Of a DNA stretch of 64,000 bases, positions 1 to 10,808 are shown in pieces. Position 1 is the first letter of the stretch; each line of letters opens with the position of its first letter. Location: NCBI RefSeq assembly GCF_003096195.1, contig NZ_CP023004.1:3018501-3082500 (forward strand). The letters are read 5' to 3'. The position numbers were made by a program, and so were the translations under genes. Under the pieces are notes generated by a model. The model had not been told where the DNA came from. It saw only the letters and a program-made list of their open reading frames with translations, and ran no database searches. This DNA comes from Ereboglobus luteus (GTDB lineage: Bacteria > Verrucomicrobiota > Verrucomicrobiia > Opitutales > Opitutaceae).

Positions 1-2
1 AT

Positions 3-680
3 TACGGCAACGTGCTCTGCGCCATCGGCCGCTACGACGAAGCCATGCGCCAACTCGACGAGGCGCTACGCATGGACCCCGAATTCGCCGCCGCATGGAA
101 TAACCGCGGCAACATATTCGCCGCCATGGGAAACAATCCCGACGAGGCGCTTCGTTGCTATAAAAAAGCCGCCGAGCTCGATCCCTCGCTTGCGCTCGCG
201 ATCGACAATGTCGCCCGCTACGCCGTCTTCCTCGGGCGCTCCGAAGAGGCGCTTCCCTATTTCGAGGTGCACGCACGCCTCAAGCCCGCGGACGCACTCG
301 TCCGGCAAGGATGGGGAAACGCGCTCATGCTGCTTGGCCGCTCCGCCGAAAGTATTCCCCACTTTGAGCGCGCCCTCGAACTCGACCCGGCTCTCTTCGT
401 CTCGCGCCACAACCTCGCCATCGCACTCGTCGAGACTGGACGCCCCGCCGACGCCATTACCCACTTCGAAAAAGCCCTCGCACTCCAGCCCCGCTCGGCG
501 CCCCTCCATCACAATTACGCCGAGGCCCTCGCCAAGGTCGGTCGCATCGACGAAGCCATCGACCGCGAGCGCGAGGCGCTCCGCATCCAGCCCGATTTCG
601 TCTGGGCGAAGGAACAACTCGACGCCCTCCTCGAACAACGGCGGAGGGCCTCCTCCGTCGCACATTTTACACAACCATGA
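3..680 (+). CDS. TPR-repeat protein, 5' end outside window
   Basis: The frame is open from the left edge, so the true start lies upstream; a GTG at 12 is internal to a repeat. About six tetratricopeptide units follow one another, each with the usual G-Y-x-E-A and A-L-x-x-x-P pattern (for example GRYDEAMRQLDEALRMDP and GRPADAITHFEKALALQP). TPR arrays are protein-interaction scaffolds; nothing here shows an enzymatic domain. The stop overlaps the start of the next gene (ATGA at 677-680), so the two are probably translated together. A role in assembly or regulation of the autotransporter downstream is inference from this overlap. Confidence 0.85.
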   Translation, partial: YGNVLCAIGRYDEAMRQLDEALRMDPEFAAAWNNRGNIFAAMGNNPDEALRCYKKAAELDPSLALAIDNVARYAVFLGRSEEALPYFEVHARLKPADALVRQGWGNALMLLGRSAESIPHFERALELDPALFVSRHNLAIALVETGRPADAITHFEKALALQPRSAPLHHNYAEALAKVGRIDEAIDREREALRIQPDFVWAKEQLDALLEQRRRASSVAHFTQP

Positions 681-3600
681 ACGCCCAAAAACAACCCAAA
701 CCCACGATCCTCGCGCGCGTCGCCGCCGCGCCGCTCCTCACAGGCATCCTCCTCCTTGCCGCCACCACACCCGCCGTTGCCGCCGACGTTGATTTCAACG
801 GGAGCCTTGGCTCCGGCGCCACCAGCCCCGGTGACAACATCCTTGTCGCCATCGGCACCAACACCACCACCTACACCCATACCCACACTGCGCCCGATGG
901 CACGCAGGTCACCGGCACCGTCACGCTCGGCACCCCCGTGCTGCGCACCAGCAACGACGCCATCTCCCTCGCAGGAGCCACCGCGGGCGGCGGCATCACG
1001 ATCAAGCCCGCGTCGGGCGACGGCACCGTCTGGGCCGTTATTGACGGCAATGCTAGTGACACTGCCGCATCCCGCCGCCGACTCATTGCCATTTCCGAGC
1101 CCACCAACACCGCCCAAGGCTCGAACTATGTTATCAACCTCGACAACGTCATGCTCACGAACGGCTACGCCGGAACCTCAAGCAGCGGCGGCGCGATGAG
1201 AATCAACGGAGGCACCGTCAACACCCCCGACGTGACCGTGGCCGGCAACGCGATTTTTTACAACAATAAGGCGGGCCGCGTCGGCGGCGCGATGCAAGCC
1301 GGATCAAGCGGCCTCATCTTCACAGGCGCGGTCATCTTCGACTCCAATTACGCCGGCACTGCGGACGGACTGGCCTTCTCCTCATACCACGGGGGCGCCA
1401 TTGCGCTCAGTATCGGCTCAACCGCGACGGGCACCCTTGCGCTCGCCTTTAAAAACGACGTTTCCTTTCTCAACAACATCGCAGGCGGCCAGGGCGGCGC
1501 GATTAACTCCGGCAACAACCTTGCCGGTTCCACCATCACCCAAAAAACCATCGAATTTTACGGCAACGCCATCTTTGAAGGCAACGTCGGCGGCGCGACC
1601 GCCGCCGATGCCAACGGCAAGGTCACCGCCATCTCCACCGGACACAACGGCGGCGCGATTTATGCCAACACCGGCACTCCCCTCATTTTCAGCGGTTCGG
1701 GCTTCGCCAGCTTTGTCAGAAACCTTTCCAGCGGCATCGGCGGCGGCATCTACTCCCGCAGTTCGGAAGTCCGCTTTGTTGACGATCCCGCAAGCACCTT
1801 CACGGGCAACCGCGCGTTCACCTTCACACGCAATGTTTCCAACACCTCCAACACCGGCAACGGCGGCGGAGCCATCCATATCAACGACAATAAAAATACC
1901 TCCAACCTCATCTTCGACGCGAAAAACTCCACCATCAACGCCTCCTACAATGCCGCCACCAAGGGGCAAGGCGGCGCCTTCCGCGTCGGCGGCAGTGTTT
2001 ACATGCTTCAAGGCAACTTCACATTCTTCGGCAATCAGGCAGGCTTCAGCGGCGGCGCCATCGCCGCCTCAAACGGAGGCTTCAGCACGGGCAAGTCCAA
2101 TCGTGTGGAACTGCGCTCAACCGGTGTCTTTGAAAGCAACCTTGCCGCAAGCTACGGCGGAGCCATCTACGCCGCCCAAAGCGGCAACAACTCCATGCTC
2201 TTCAGCACCGAAAGCGCCGGTTCCTCCATCCTCTTCAAAAACAATGCCGCCGGGCTCGGCGGCGCCATCTACATCGGCAATTCCGGCACCATTTCGCTCA
2301 ACGCGCTCGAAGGCGACATCACCTTCACCGGCAACCGCCATAAGGTAACCTTCGCCGGCGCTCTCGACGCCCTTCTCATCCACGGCGGCTCCGGTGACAG
2401 CACCGCGGGTTTTCTCTCCGCCGATTTCACCACTGGCGTCCCCAACGATATCTATTTCGCCGCCAACGACCTCACCCTCGCCCTGAACGCCGACGCGGGC
2501 CGCGTCATCTCCTTTGACGGCGGCCTCGCCGGAGCCGATTCCACCACCACGCTCACAGTCAGGAAAACCGGCCTCGGCGATGTCGTTTTCGGCGTGCCCT
2601 CCAACCATGTCGCAGGCAGCAACACCAACGACATCACCGCCACCACCACCGTCACCGAGGGCGTGTTTCGCCTCACCGGCGGCGCGCAGTGGGGAAGCGG
2701 CGCCGGCTCGCTCACCGTCTCCGCCGGAGCCACCCTCGGCGGGCACGGCACCTACAATGACAACGTCACAATTGACAGCAACGCCAGCATTCTTGTCGGC
2801 GACAAAAACGCCTCCACTGCCCAAAAACTCGTTTTCGCCCAAGACCTCACCCTCGGCGACACCACTTATTACTACGACCTCGTCGGTTCCACCGGGGCCG
2901 CCGACACCTACGACCAGCTCGTTGTCAACGGTTCGCTCACGTTTGCCGGCACGCAGACCTTCGACATCACCGGCATAGGCAGCGGAACCTACACGCTCAT
3001 CACATCCGACAACGTCATCACCGCCAACACCCCGGTTTACCAACTCCAATCCAATGGCGCCGCGCTCACCACCCGCTACACCATCACCAGCCCCATCGCC
3101 CTTTCCCCCGATGGCAAAAGCCTCTCCTTTGCCTCCACCATGAGCAACCTTGCCGTCAAATGGAACGCCGCCGCCGGCAACATCTGGCAGGACAATGTCG
3201 GCGCCAACTGGACAACCGACGCCGATGCCAACGAGTTTTATTTCCGCAACGGTGACACGGTGACTTTCCCCTCCGTCGCGTCCGGCACCATCGCGGTCGC
3301 CGCCGCCGGCGTCAAAGCCGCCGGCATCGCCATCGACACCGATTCGGGCCGCGACTACACCTTTACCGGCGGTTCAATCACCACCTCCGCGCTTCCCTCC
3401 GACACCACGCTCACCACCCCCGACGCCAACGCCAAACTCGTCAAAACCGGCGCGGGCACGCTCACCTTCGCGAACGCCGCCAACACCTTTGCCGCCGGCA
3501 TCGACATCGACGCGGGCACACTCGCCTTCAACAGCGGCGACCAGCTCGCCACCGGGCCCGGTGGTGCCATCACCTTTACGGGCGACGCCACGCTCAAGGC

Positions 3601-6600
3601 CAACCCGTCCGCCGCCACCTCCCCGATCAACCTCGCGTCAGCCATCGTAATCAACCCCGCCAAAACGGCCACCATCGACCTCTCCGCCCGCGGCCTCACG
3701 CTCACCGGCGACCTCTCCGGCTCCGGCAACATGCTCAAGACCGGCACAAACGTCCTCACCTTCGCTGGCAACGGCCTCGCCTACACGGGAGCCATTACCA
3801 TCGATGCCGGCGTCCTCACCCTCGACTCCACGGCGGCCCTCGGCGGCTCGATCACCCTCACCGGCAACGCCGCGCTCACCGGCAGCGGCACCGCCACCGG
3901 CAGCCTCACCGCCGCCTCCGGAGCCTCAATTCAGGCGGGCGACGGAACCTCTCCCTCCACGCTCACACTCGGCACGGTCGCCATCGACAACACCACCCTC
4001 AAGTTCGGACTTTATGGCGGCACCAACGCTGCCACCGGCTACAACAACTCCGACACTCTCAACGTCTCCTCTCTCACGGCCACCGGCTCCAATACCATCG
4101 ACATCTTTGGCGACGCGCAGCGCGGCGATTATTACCTCGGCAACATTTCCGTTCTCAACACCCCCGACACCATTGTCACCCTCAACGGCTTCTCTCAAAT
4201 CCCCGGCGCCCGCCAGGGCGCGAGCATCGTCACCAGCGCCACCAACTCCGCCGATCTCCTCCTGCGCTACTCGGCCGACTACTCCCGCAACATCACATGG
4301 ACAGGCTCCAGTAATTCCGGCTGGGACATCGGCTCCGACAACTGGAGCGGTTCCGACAATGTCACGAAATTCGGCTCCGGCGACACCGTCATCTTTGCCG
4401 GCGCCTCCACGGTCTCGTCCACCATCAACATTCTCGGCTCCAGCCAGCAGTCCGTCGGCGATATCATCATCCAAGGCGACGCGAATTACACCTTCACCGG
4501 CCAGGGCATCAAAGCCAGCGCCGCCAGCGTCATTCAAGACGCCCTCAGCGAAAACCTCGCCACCGCGCAGGGCAAACTCGTCAAGACCGGTTCGGGCACC
4601 CTCACCTTTGACAACGACGCCAACCTCTTCACCGGTGGCATCGACATCACCGGTGGCGTTATCGCTTTCAACGCCGCCGACCAGATCGTGACCGATGGCA
4701 CCGCCTTCATCACCTTTGACGGCGACGCCACCCTCCGCGCCGATGCCGACGCCATGATACTTGGGAATAACATTCAAGTCCTCGCCGGCAAAACCGGCGC
4801 CATCGACACCCAGGCCAACGCACTCATGTTGACCGGCACCCTCGGCGGCGGCGGCGTCCTCGCCAAGGCGGGCTCCGGCACGCTGGCCTTCACCGGCGAC
4901 GGAACCTCCAGCACGGGCACCATCGCCCTCAACGAAGGGGTTCTCATACTCGCTTCTTCCGTGCCATTTGCCGCCGCCGTGGACGCCGCCACCGACACCA
5001 TCCTCGCGGCCACCGGCACCCTGTCCGGCAAAGTCAGCATCGCCGAAGGAGCCGCCCTTGTAGTTGGCCTCGACTCCACGGACGCAGCCCTTGATGTCTC
5101 AAACCTCCACCTCGCCAACGACGCCATTCTCACCAGCGCGCCCGACGCCACCACCGTGCTCTCCGGCACCGTCACCCTCGGCGCAGCCTCCTCGGACCTG
5201 GCCGCCATCGCCATCATCGGCGAGGATACGGAGCTTCGCGTCACCGCCGCCATCCAAGGTCCCGGCGGCATCAACAAAACAGGCGATGGCGCCCTGACGC
5301 TTGTCGGGGATGACGCCATTGCCTACGCCGGCGCCACGCAAATCACCGAAGGCATTCTCCGGCTCCGCGACATCGCCGCGCCCTCCACCTTCAGCAAAGA
5401 CATCAACCTCGCCGGCGGCTGGCTCGACATTTCCACCGGGACTGGCGTCGCTGATGAGACGACCGCCACGCGCTGGGACTCGCTCCCCGGAGCCCTCTCC
5501 TACACCGGCACCTCCGGTGGCGTCATAGGCGCCAACGACCTTTTCACCTACACCACGGGCACCATCGCCTACGCACACGCCGGCAGCATCTACCTCGTCG
5601 TCAATCCGGGCGACGGCAACACCCTCACGCTAGCCGGCAACAACAGCGCCAACACCGGTAACATTCGCATCGACAGCGGCACCCTCGACATTGCCGAATC
5701 CGCCAACCTCGGCGGCGGCTCCAACACCATCGTCTTCAACGGCGGGCAACTCCACGTCACCGCCACCACGGGCAACGCCGGCAGCTCCAACCGCAATGTC
5801 GAGCTCCGGGCCGACGCCACAATCACCGTTGACGGTGCGACAGTCTTCGCCGTCGGCGAGGTCTCCGAAACCGGCACCCCCCGCTTGCTCACCAAAAAAG
5901 GCGACGGCACGCTCACTCTCGGAGCCGCCAGCACCCGCTCCGGCGACACAAACCTTGAGGAAGGCACCATCTCCATGATCGCGGACAACGCCCTCGGCAC
6001 CGGCGCGTTTAATGTCGCGGGAGCCAGCGGCACGCTCTCCTTCAACACCGGCAACATCACCGTCTCCAACACCATATTCCTCGGCGCAAACACCCTCTCC
6101 ATCAACAGCGCCAATTCCGGCACACTCAACGCCGAGATCATCGGCACGGGCGGTATCACAAAATTCGGCTCCAACACCCTCACCATCACCAAGGCATCCG
6201 AATACTCCGGTCCCACCACCGTCGCCACCGGCACCCTCCGCGCGGGAACGGCAGACGTTCTCTCGCCCAATTCCGACTTTTCCATCAACGGCGGTTCCTC
6301 CGCCACCACGACCACATTCCCCGCGCTCGATCTCCAAGGTTTCGACCAGACCGTCGCCAGCCTCTTCAGCAGGGGCAATGTTTACCTCAATGGCGCCACA
6401 CTCACCCTCGGCTCCGGCAACGGCACATTCACCAATGCCGGCTACCTTTACATCGGCAGCGGCGCAACCCCGGGCACGCATGCGCACATCCGCGGCAACC
6501 TCGTCGGCGAAACCGCCATTTACAGCGGCACCACCGTCCTTTACGGACGCCCGAGTTCCATCACCATTCGCATCGGTCTCGACGACGACGGCCTCGTCGC

Positions 6601-7825
6601 CGCGCACGACAAGCTCACGGTCCACGGAAACGTCACCGGGCAAAACACCCTCATCTTCGCCATGTCCGGCTCCTCCGTCACCCCTTCCGGCACCGGCGGC
6701 GTCGGTGGCGCGCTCACCCCGATACTCGTCCCCTCGGTGAACAATATCGTCGCGCAAATGTCCGGGGTCGCCCTCATTGAGGCCACCGGCGACATGGCTG
6801 CCGACGCCTTTGTCCGCAGCGTTTACCCCAATCGCGTTTATGATGCCGACGGCAACGAACTCATTCCCCATGTGGACACGGCCGGCAACATCACCACCCT
6901 CGGCGCCGCCGTCTCCCCGGAAATCCCCGCCACAATCGCCATTGACGCCACGGCATATCTCGTTGGGAAAACCACGATCGACTCCCTCAACCAGCGCGTC
7001 GTCGACCTCCGCCTCGACAGTGCCAGCAACATGCGGCACGGCATGGATCTCTGGCTGCACGGCCTGAAAACCGGCGACAGAATCCGGGGCTCCACCTACA
7101 AGGATTCCGACGTCTCCTCTCACGGCGCGCAGATCGGCCTCGATTATTCGGATTTCGGCGGAGACGACACCCGTTTCATTCTGGGTATATTCGGCGACTA
7201 TATGTCATCCGAGCTCAAGCAAACCGGCATCGCGAAAACCAAGGCCGAGGTGTATGGCTGCGGCATCTACGGCTCCTATCAGCGCGGCGCATTCTCACTT
7301 GATCTCATAGCCCGCGCCTCAAAGGACGACTACACCATCTCCGTCGCCAACGCGCCCGATTTCGAGCTTGATGGCACCACTGTCGGCGGATCGGTCCAGA
7401 TGTCCTACGCCATTAACTTCGAGTCCATAAGCTGGACACTTGAGCCGCAAATCCAGGGCGTTGTGCAACGACACAAAATCAACAGCGCCTCCGACAGTTT
7501 GGGACGGCCGTTCACGTTCGACTCAATCGATTCCCTCTCGGGCCGGGTCGGCCTCCTCGTCTGGCGCAAGTATGATGGCGCGGGCAGCATCACCGTCATT
7601 CCCCGCCTGCGCCTCAGCGTTCATAATGAGTTCCGCACCAAGACCACGCTCCACTACGGACGCACGGACTACTCGAACAACCTCTCTCAAACCGCCGGGC
7701 AGGTCGATATGGGCGTTATGTTCCGCATGGCCGACTGGATTGAGACAAGCGCCGGCGTCTCGTTCTTCTACGGAAACAAAATCGGAAGCCTCTCCCTCGA
7801 TTTCGGCATGCGCTTCCGCTGGTAA
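677..7825 (+). CDS. Giant autotransporter with chlamydial-Pmp-like repeats, PATR repeats and beta-barrel
   Basis: This 2382-residue protein is predicted to be exported and anchored in the outer membrane. Residues 1-36 are a signal peptide ending in AVAA. Residues about 190-555 carry some ten alternating FxxN and GGA(I/M/F) motifs (FYNN...GGAM, FLNN...GGAI, FESN...GGAI), the signature of chlamydial polymorphic membrane proteins. A long beta-helical passenger follows, with PATR-type units such as KTGAGTLTFANAANTF near 921 and KTGSGTLTFDNDANLF near 1305. From about 2105 a C-terminal autotransporter barrel begins (HGMDLWLHGLKTGDRIRG) and ends in the aromatic terminus FRW expected for barrel assembly. 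The start overlaps the TPR gene stop. The passenger's ligand is unknown; adhesion or polymer binding is inference. Confidence 0.9.
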   Translation: MNAQKQPKPTILARVAAAPLLTGILLLAATTPAVAADVDFNGSLGSGATSPGDNILVAIGTNTTTYTHTHTAPDGTQVTGTVTLGTPVLRTSNDAISLAGATAGGGITIKPASGDGTVWAVIDGNASDTAASRRRLIAISEPTNTAQGSNYVINLDNVMLTNGYAGTSSSGGAMRINGGTVNTPDVTVAGNAIFYNNKAGRVGGAMQAGSSGLIFTGAVIFDSNYAGTADGLAFSSYHGGAIALSIGSTATGTLALAFKNDVSFLNNIAGGQGGAINSGNNLAGSTITQKTIEFYGNAIFEGNVGGATAADANGKVTAISTGHNGGAIYANTGTPLIFSGSGFASFVRNLSSGIGGGIYSRSSEVRFVDDPASTFTGNRAFTFTRNVSNTSNTGNGGGAIHINDNKNTSNLIFDAKNSTINASYNAATKGQGGAFRVGGSVYMLQGNFTFFGNQAGFSGGAIAASNGGFSTGKSNRVELRSTGVFESNLAASYGGAIYAAQSGNNSMLFSTESAGSSILFKNNAAGLGGAIYIGNSGTISLNALEGDITFTGNRHKVTFAGALDALLIHGGSGDSTAGFLSADFTTGVPNDIYFAANDLTLALNADAGRVISFDGGLAGADSTTTLTVRKTGLGDVVFGVPSNHVAGSNTNDITATTTVTEGVFRLTGGAQWGSGAGSLTVSAGATLGGHGTYNDNVTIDSNASILVGDKNASTAQKLVFAQDLTLGDTTYYYDLVGSTGAADTYDQLVVNGSLTFAGTQTFDITGIGSGTYTLITSDNVITANTPVYQLQSNGAALTTRYTITSPIALSPDGKSLSFASTMSNLAVKWNAAAGNIWQDNVGANWTTDADANEFYFRNGDTVTFPSVASGTIAVAAAGVKAAGIAIDTDSGRDYTFTGGSITTSALPSDTTLTTPDANAKLVKTGAGTLTFANAANTFAAGIDIDAGTLAFNSGDQLATGPGGAITFTGDATLKANPSAATSPINLASAIVINPAKTATIDLSARGLTLTGDLSGSGNMLKTGTNVLTFAGNGLAYTGAITIDAGVLTLDSTAALGGSITLTGNAALTGSGTATGSLTAASGASIQAGDGTSPSTLTLGTVAIDNTTLKFGLYGGTNAATGYNNSDTLNVSSLTATGSNTIDIFGDAQRGDYYLGNISVLNTPDTIVTLNGFSQIPGARQGASIVTSATNSADLLLRYSADYSRNITWTGSSNSGWDIGSDNWSGSDNVTKFGSGDTVIFAGASTVSSTINILGSSQQSVGDIIIQGDANYTFTGQGIKASAASVIQDALSENLATAQGKLVKTGSGTLTFDNDANLFTGGIDITGGVIAFNAADQIVTDGTAFITFDGDATLRADADAMILGNNIQVLAGKTGAIDTQANALMLTGTLGGGGVLAKAGSGTLAFTGDGTSSTGTIALNEGVLILASSVPFAAAVDAATDTILAATGTLSGKVSIAEGAALVVGLDSTDAALDVSNLHLANDAILTSAPDATTVLSGTVTLGAASSDLAAIAIIGEDTELRVTAAIQGPGGINKTGDGALTLVGDDAIAYAGATQITEGILRLRDIAAPSTFSKDINLAGGWLDISTGTGVADETTATRWDSLPGALSYTGTSGGVIGANDLFTYTTGTIAYAHAGSIYLVVNPGDGNTLTLAGNNSANTGNIRIDSGTLDIAESANLGGGSNTIVFNGGQLHVTATTGNAGSSNRNVELRADATITVDGATVFAVGEVSETGTPRLLTKKGDGTLTLGAASTRSGDTNLEEGTISMIADNALGTGAFNVAGASGTLSFNTGNITVSNTIFLGANTLSINSANSGTLNAEIIGTGGITKFGSNTLTITKASEYSGPTTVATGTLRAGTADVLSPNSDFSINGGSSATTTTFPALDLQGFDQTVASLFSRGNVYLNGATLTLGSGNGTFTNAGYLYIGSGATPGTHAHIRGNLVGETAIYSGTTVLYGRPSSITIRIGLDDDGLVAAHDKLTVHGNVTGQNTLIFAMSGSSVTPSGTGGVGGALTPILVPSVNNIVAQMSGVALIEATGDMAADAFVRSVYPNRVYDADGNELIPHVDTAGNITTLGAAVSPEIPATIAIDATAYLVGKTTIDSLNQRVVDLRLDSASNMRHGMDLWLHGLKTGDRIRGSTYKDSDVSSHGAQIGLDYSDFGGDDTRFILGIFGDYMSSELKQTGIAKTKAEVYGCGIYGSYQRGAFSLDLIARASKDDYTISVANAPDFELDGTTVGGSVQMSYAINFESISWTLEPQIQGVVQRHKINSASDSLGRPFTFDSIDSLSGRVGLLVWRKYDGAGSITVIPRLRLSVHNEFRTKTTLHYGRTDYSNNLSQTAGQVDMGVMFRMADWIETSAGVSFFYGNKIGSLSLDFGMRFRW

Positions 7826-7882
7826 CGCAGCCTCACCCGTCAATGCCAAAAACCCGAAACCTTTCCAAAACACACTAAAACC

Positions 7883-10546
7883 ATGAAGCTTACTACCCTC
7901 ACCACCAGCGCCCTGAAAACCGCGCTCCTGCCAGCCGCCACGCTTGCCCTGGCCATCGCGCTTCCCGCCCAAGCCGTCAAGCCCGCCCAGTCAACCGCCA
8001 CGCGCGCCGTTCCCGTCACCACGACCACCGCGCAGTCCGACGATAACAAAAGCCAGGACGACGACATCATCGAACTCAGCGTATTCGAAGTCAGCGCCGG
8101 GTCGCAAACCGGCTATGTCGCCAACGAGTCCATGACCGGCAGCCGCATGCCCACCAAGGTTATCGACCTGCCCTTCAACATTGACTTCGTCACCAGTGAG
8201 TTCTTCGACGACTTTGCCATCAATGATTTCAGCGAAATCGTCGAGGGCGGCGTCATGACGTTTGACCAGGACGCCGGCAACGAAAGCATGATCCGCGGCA
8301 TCCGTGCCAACGGCCAGCTTTTCAACGGATTCTGGATGCCCGCCGGCACGCCCATCCCCATCTCGTTCACCGACCGCACCGAAGTTCTCAAGGGACCCAA
8401 CGCCGGTATTTACGGGCAGACCGCCCCCGGAGGCATGATCAACACCGTCTCCAAGGCGCCCAAAAGCAAACCCTCCCAATCCGTTCGCGTCTCCATGGGC
8501 AATTACAACCAAATCAACTCCCGTATCGAAAGCACGGGACCCATTGCCAAAAACACCAGCTACTATGGCACCATCGAATATAAGGATCGCAAGTTCGACC
8601 AACCCTGGCGCCGCAACACCACCACCTCCTTCGGCGCGAGCCTCCTCCACAAATTCAACTCCAGCACTTCGCTTAAAGTGGACATAACTGGAGCCCTCCG
8701 GCGCAACGATGCTCCCGCCAACCGCATCCCCTACACCTTCGACTCCAACTACAAAAACGAATACTATGACCCCGAAACCGGCGCCACCGCGTCCTCCACG
8801 GGGCGGTTCTATGGCCTCGCATGGGAGCTGGCGGACACGAGCGGCACCGGATCGAACAGTTGGGAGGACACCGACACCTACAGCATTTTCGCCACACTCG
8901 AAAAGCGCATCAACTCGGTCTTTTCCTGGCGACTGGGAGGCAGCTACACCTACAAGCACTCGCGTGCCTTCAACAAGTTGCCTCTCACCGTTTACGATCC
9001 CGATCCCGACCACGCCGATGTTAACAACCCTTACTCATCCAGCTTCTGGGGCCTCTCCCGCACGCAAACCTCGGACTCCTCCTTTACCGCTCCCCGCTAC
9101 GACATCAACAATCAGGACAACGGCGGCGTTCAGGGCGACATCCTTGCGCGCTACAATCTCTTCGGCAACAAAAACGCGGAATGCCGCACCCTGTTCACCT
9201 TCGACTTTTCCTCCCGCTATCAATACTCCGAGCGCTGGGCCATGCCCGCCGCCCTCAAAAACGCCCCCGTCTCCAACCCGACCAGCGGGCCATCCACACA
9301 AAACGCCGTCGATCCGAGCGTCTTCCCCTGGGATCCGAATACCATTGGCACCTACGTCAACGGCCACTACATTTCAGAGCAATACTTCTGGGCCAATTAT
9401 TGGATGCCCGTCGTCAACCCCATTGATCGCGAGACCGTCTACATCGACTTCGACAAATACTCCCAATACGACATCTATCACGTTCCCGACTTCAACAGCG
9501 ATACCTACGTAAAACGCTCCAGCACCCGCAATCGCCGCGATGTCTTCGGCGTCATGATGCGCCAGCAAATGATCCTCTGGCAAAGGGCCATCTTCTACGC
9601 CTCGGCCCGCTTCGACAACGTCACCTACACCTACGAAACGGAAAGTTTCCCCTCGTGGTCGGTCAAACAATACCCGCAATACGAACCCTGGTATCACGCC
9701 GATTACAAACACAGGACCGCCAGGTGGCACTCGACGGCTTTCAAGCCAAGCGCGGGCTTCAACGTTCGCGCCGTCCGCGGCATTCAGTTTTATGGGAATT
9801 ACAGCAGCTCCTTCAATCCCTCCGGCCAGACCGTCAACGGAAAGCAAAAGGAAGTTGTCGTTCTCCCCAATGAGGAAGCCTGGGGCTACGACTATGGTGT
9901 CAAATTTTCGCTCCTTAACGAAAAGCTCACCGGCACGGTCGGCGGCTTCTACATCAGCCAGAAAAGAATATCCCGGAGCGAGCAGGACCCCCTCACCGGC
10001 GAGAGCTACAGCCAGGCCGTTGGCAACATCCTCAGCCGCGGCATGGAGGCCAACATCAACTATTACGTCACTCGTTCCCTCTTCGTGAAAGCCGGCTATT
10101 TCCACACCAACGCCAAATGGATTTACGCCGGGGCCGACAAGGATCTTCAGGGACGCTCCTATGAAAACGTCCCCTCCGACATCGTCACCTTCTCCGCCAA
10201 ATACACGTTCCAAAACGGCATCCTCAAGGGGCTCAACTTTGGCGCCAAATATCAGCATATCGGCACCTGCCGCGCCGAAAAAGGAAAGGCCTTCACCCTC
10301 AAGTCGGAGGACGGCGACATGCAGCCCGTCGGATACAACAGCGGCGTTCGCGATCTCATGGTGCCCTCCGTCTATCTCATTGACGCCTTCATCAGCTACA
10401 AATTCCGCTGCTCCATCTTCGGCCGCAAAACCACGCACAGCGTCAACCTCAATGTCAAAAATGTGCTGGACGAACTTTACGTCACCAATTCTCGCGGTGT
10501 CGGCGACGGTCGCACATTCCTCGGCACCTACAGCGTGCAGTTTTAA
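7883..10546 (+). CDS. TonB-dependent outer-membrane receptor
   Basis: The 887-residue product has a signal peptide (about residues 1-33), a TonB-box-like stretch (IIELSVFEVSAGSQTGY, about 54-70), a plug domain (GSRMPTKVIDLPFNIDFVT onward, with VLKGPNAGIYGQTAPGGMIN near 170-190) and a 22-strand-type barrel ending in the terminal phenylalanine YSVQF. The plug most resembles ferrichrome/FhuE-type receptors. In plant-polymer-degrading Verrucomicrobiota such receptors often sit beside glycosidases, so an oligosaccharide substrate is as plausible as a siderophore. It lies 57 bases after the autotransporter, probably in the same transcript. Confidence 0.92.
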   Translation: MKLTTLTTSALKTALLPAATLALAIALPAQAVKPAQSTATRAVPVTTTTAQSDDNKSQDDDIIELSVFEVSAGSQTGYVANESMTGSRMPTKVIDLPFNIDFVTSEFFDDFAINDFSEIVEGGVMTFDQDAGNESMIRGIRANGQLFNGFWMPAGTPIPISFTDRTEVLKGPNAGIYGQTAPGGMINTVSKAPKSKPSQSVRVSMGNYNQINSRIESTGPIAKNTSYYGTIEYKDRKFDQPWRRNTTTSFGASLLHKFNSSTSLKVDITGALRRNDAPANRIPYTFDSNYKNEYYDPETGATASSTGRFYGLAWELADTSGTGSNSWEDTDTYSIFATLEKRINSVFSWRLGGSYTYKHSRAFNKLPLTVYDPDPDHADVNNPYSSSFWGLSRTQTSDSSFTAPRYDINNQDNGGVQGDILARYNLFGNKNAECRTLFTFDFSSRYQYSERWAMPAALKNAPVSNPTSGPSTQNAVDPSVFPWDPNTIGTYVNGHYISEQYFWANYWMPVVNPIDRETVYIDFDKYSQYDIYHVPDFNSDTYVKRSSTRNRRDVFGVMMRQQMILWQRAIFYASARFDNVTYTYETESFPSWSVKQYPQYEPWYHADYKHRTARWHSTAFKPSAGFNVRAVRGIQFYGNYSSSFNPSGQTVNGKQKEVVVLPNEEAWGYDYGVKFSLLNEKLTGTVGGFYISQKRISRSEQDPLTGESYSQAVGNILSRGMEANINYYVTRSLFVKAGYFHTNAKWIYAGADKDLQGRSYENVPSDIVTFSAKYTFQNGILKGLNFGAKYQHIGTCRAEKGKAFTLKSEDGDMQPVGYNSGVRDLMVPSVYLIDAFISYKFRCSIFGRKTTHSVNLNVKNVLDELYVTNSRGVGDGRTFLGTYSVQF

Positions 10547-10808
10547 TCCACAAGGGCCCATACCGTGAAAAGCAATTCCACAGCACGGGCGGCGGCCCGG
10601 TGCAATGCCCGCGGTATAAACGCATGCGACGCACCGCTCCTTTCCTCAAGCGAATGACTCCTCGCCAGCGGCGACGAGTCCCCTCGCGTTCACCGACGGC
10701 CTCGTCCTCCTTCCACCTTCCAGCATGGGCCACCCGCCTCAAACTGTGCCCGCCGAGCCGTCCAAAAAATAATCCCGCGCCACCTTTCGTATCACAACTT
10801 TCACCTTT
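10547..10808. other. Intergenic stretch with hairpins
   Basis: No gene is visible here. An imperfect hairpin lies at 10656-10680 (GACTCCTCGCC / GGCGACGAGTC), and a GC-rich imperfect one lies near 10578-10597. Neither has a T-run, so they are poor intrinsic terminators. The 3' part should hold the promoter of the GH2 gene, but I cannot point to clear boxes. Confidence 0.4.
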
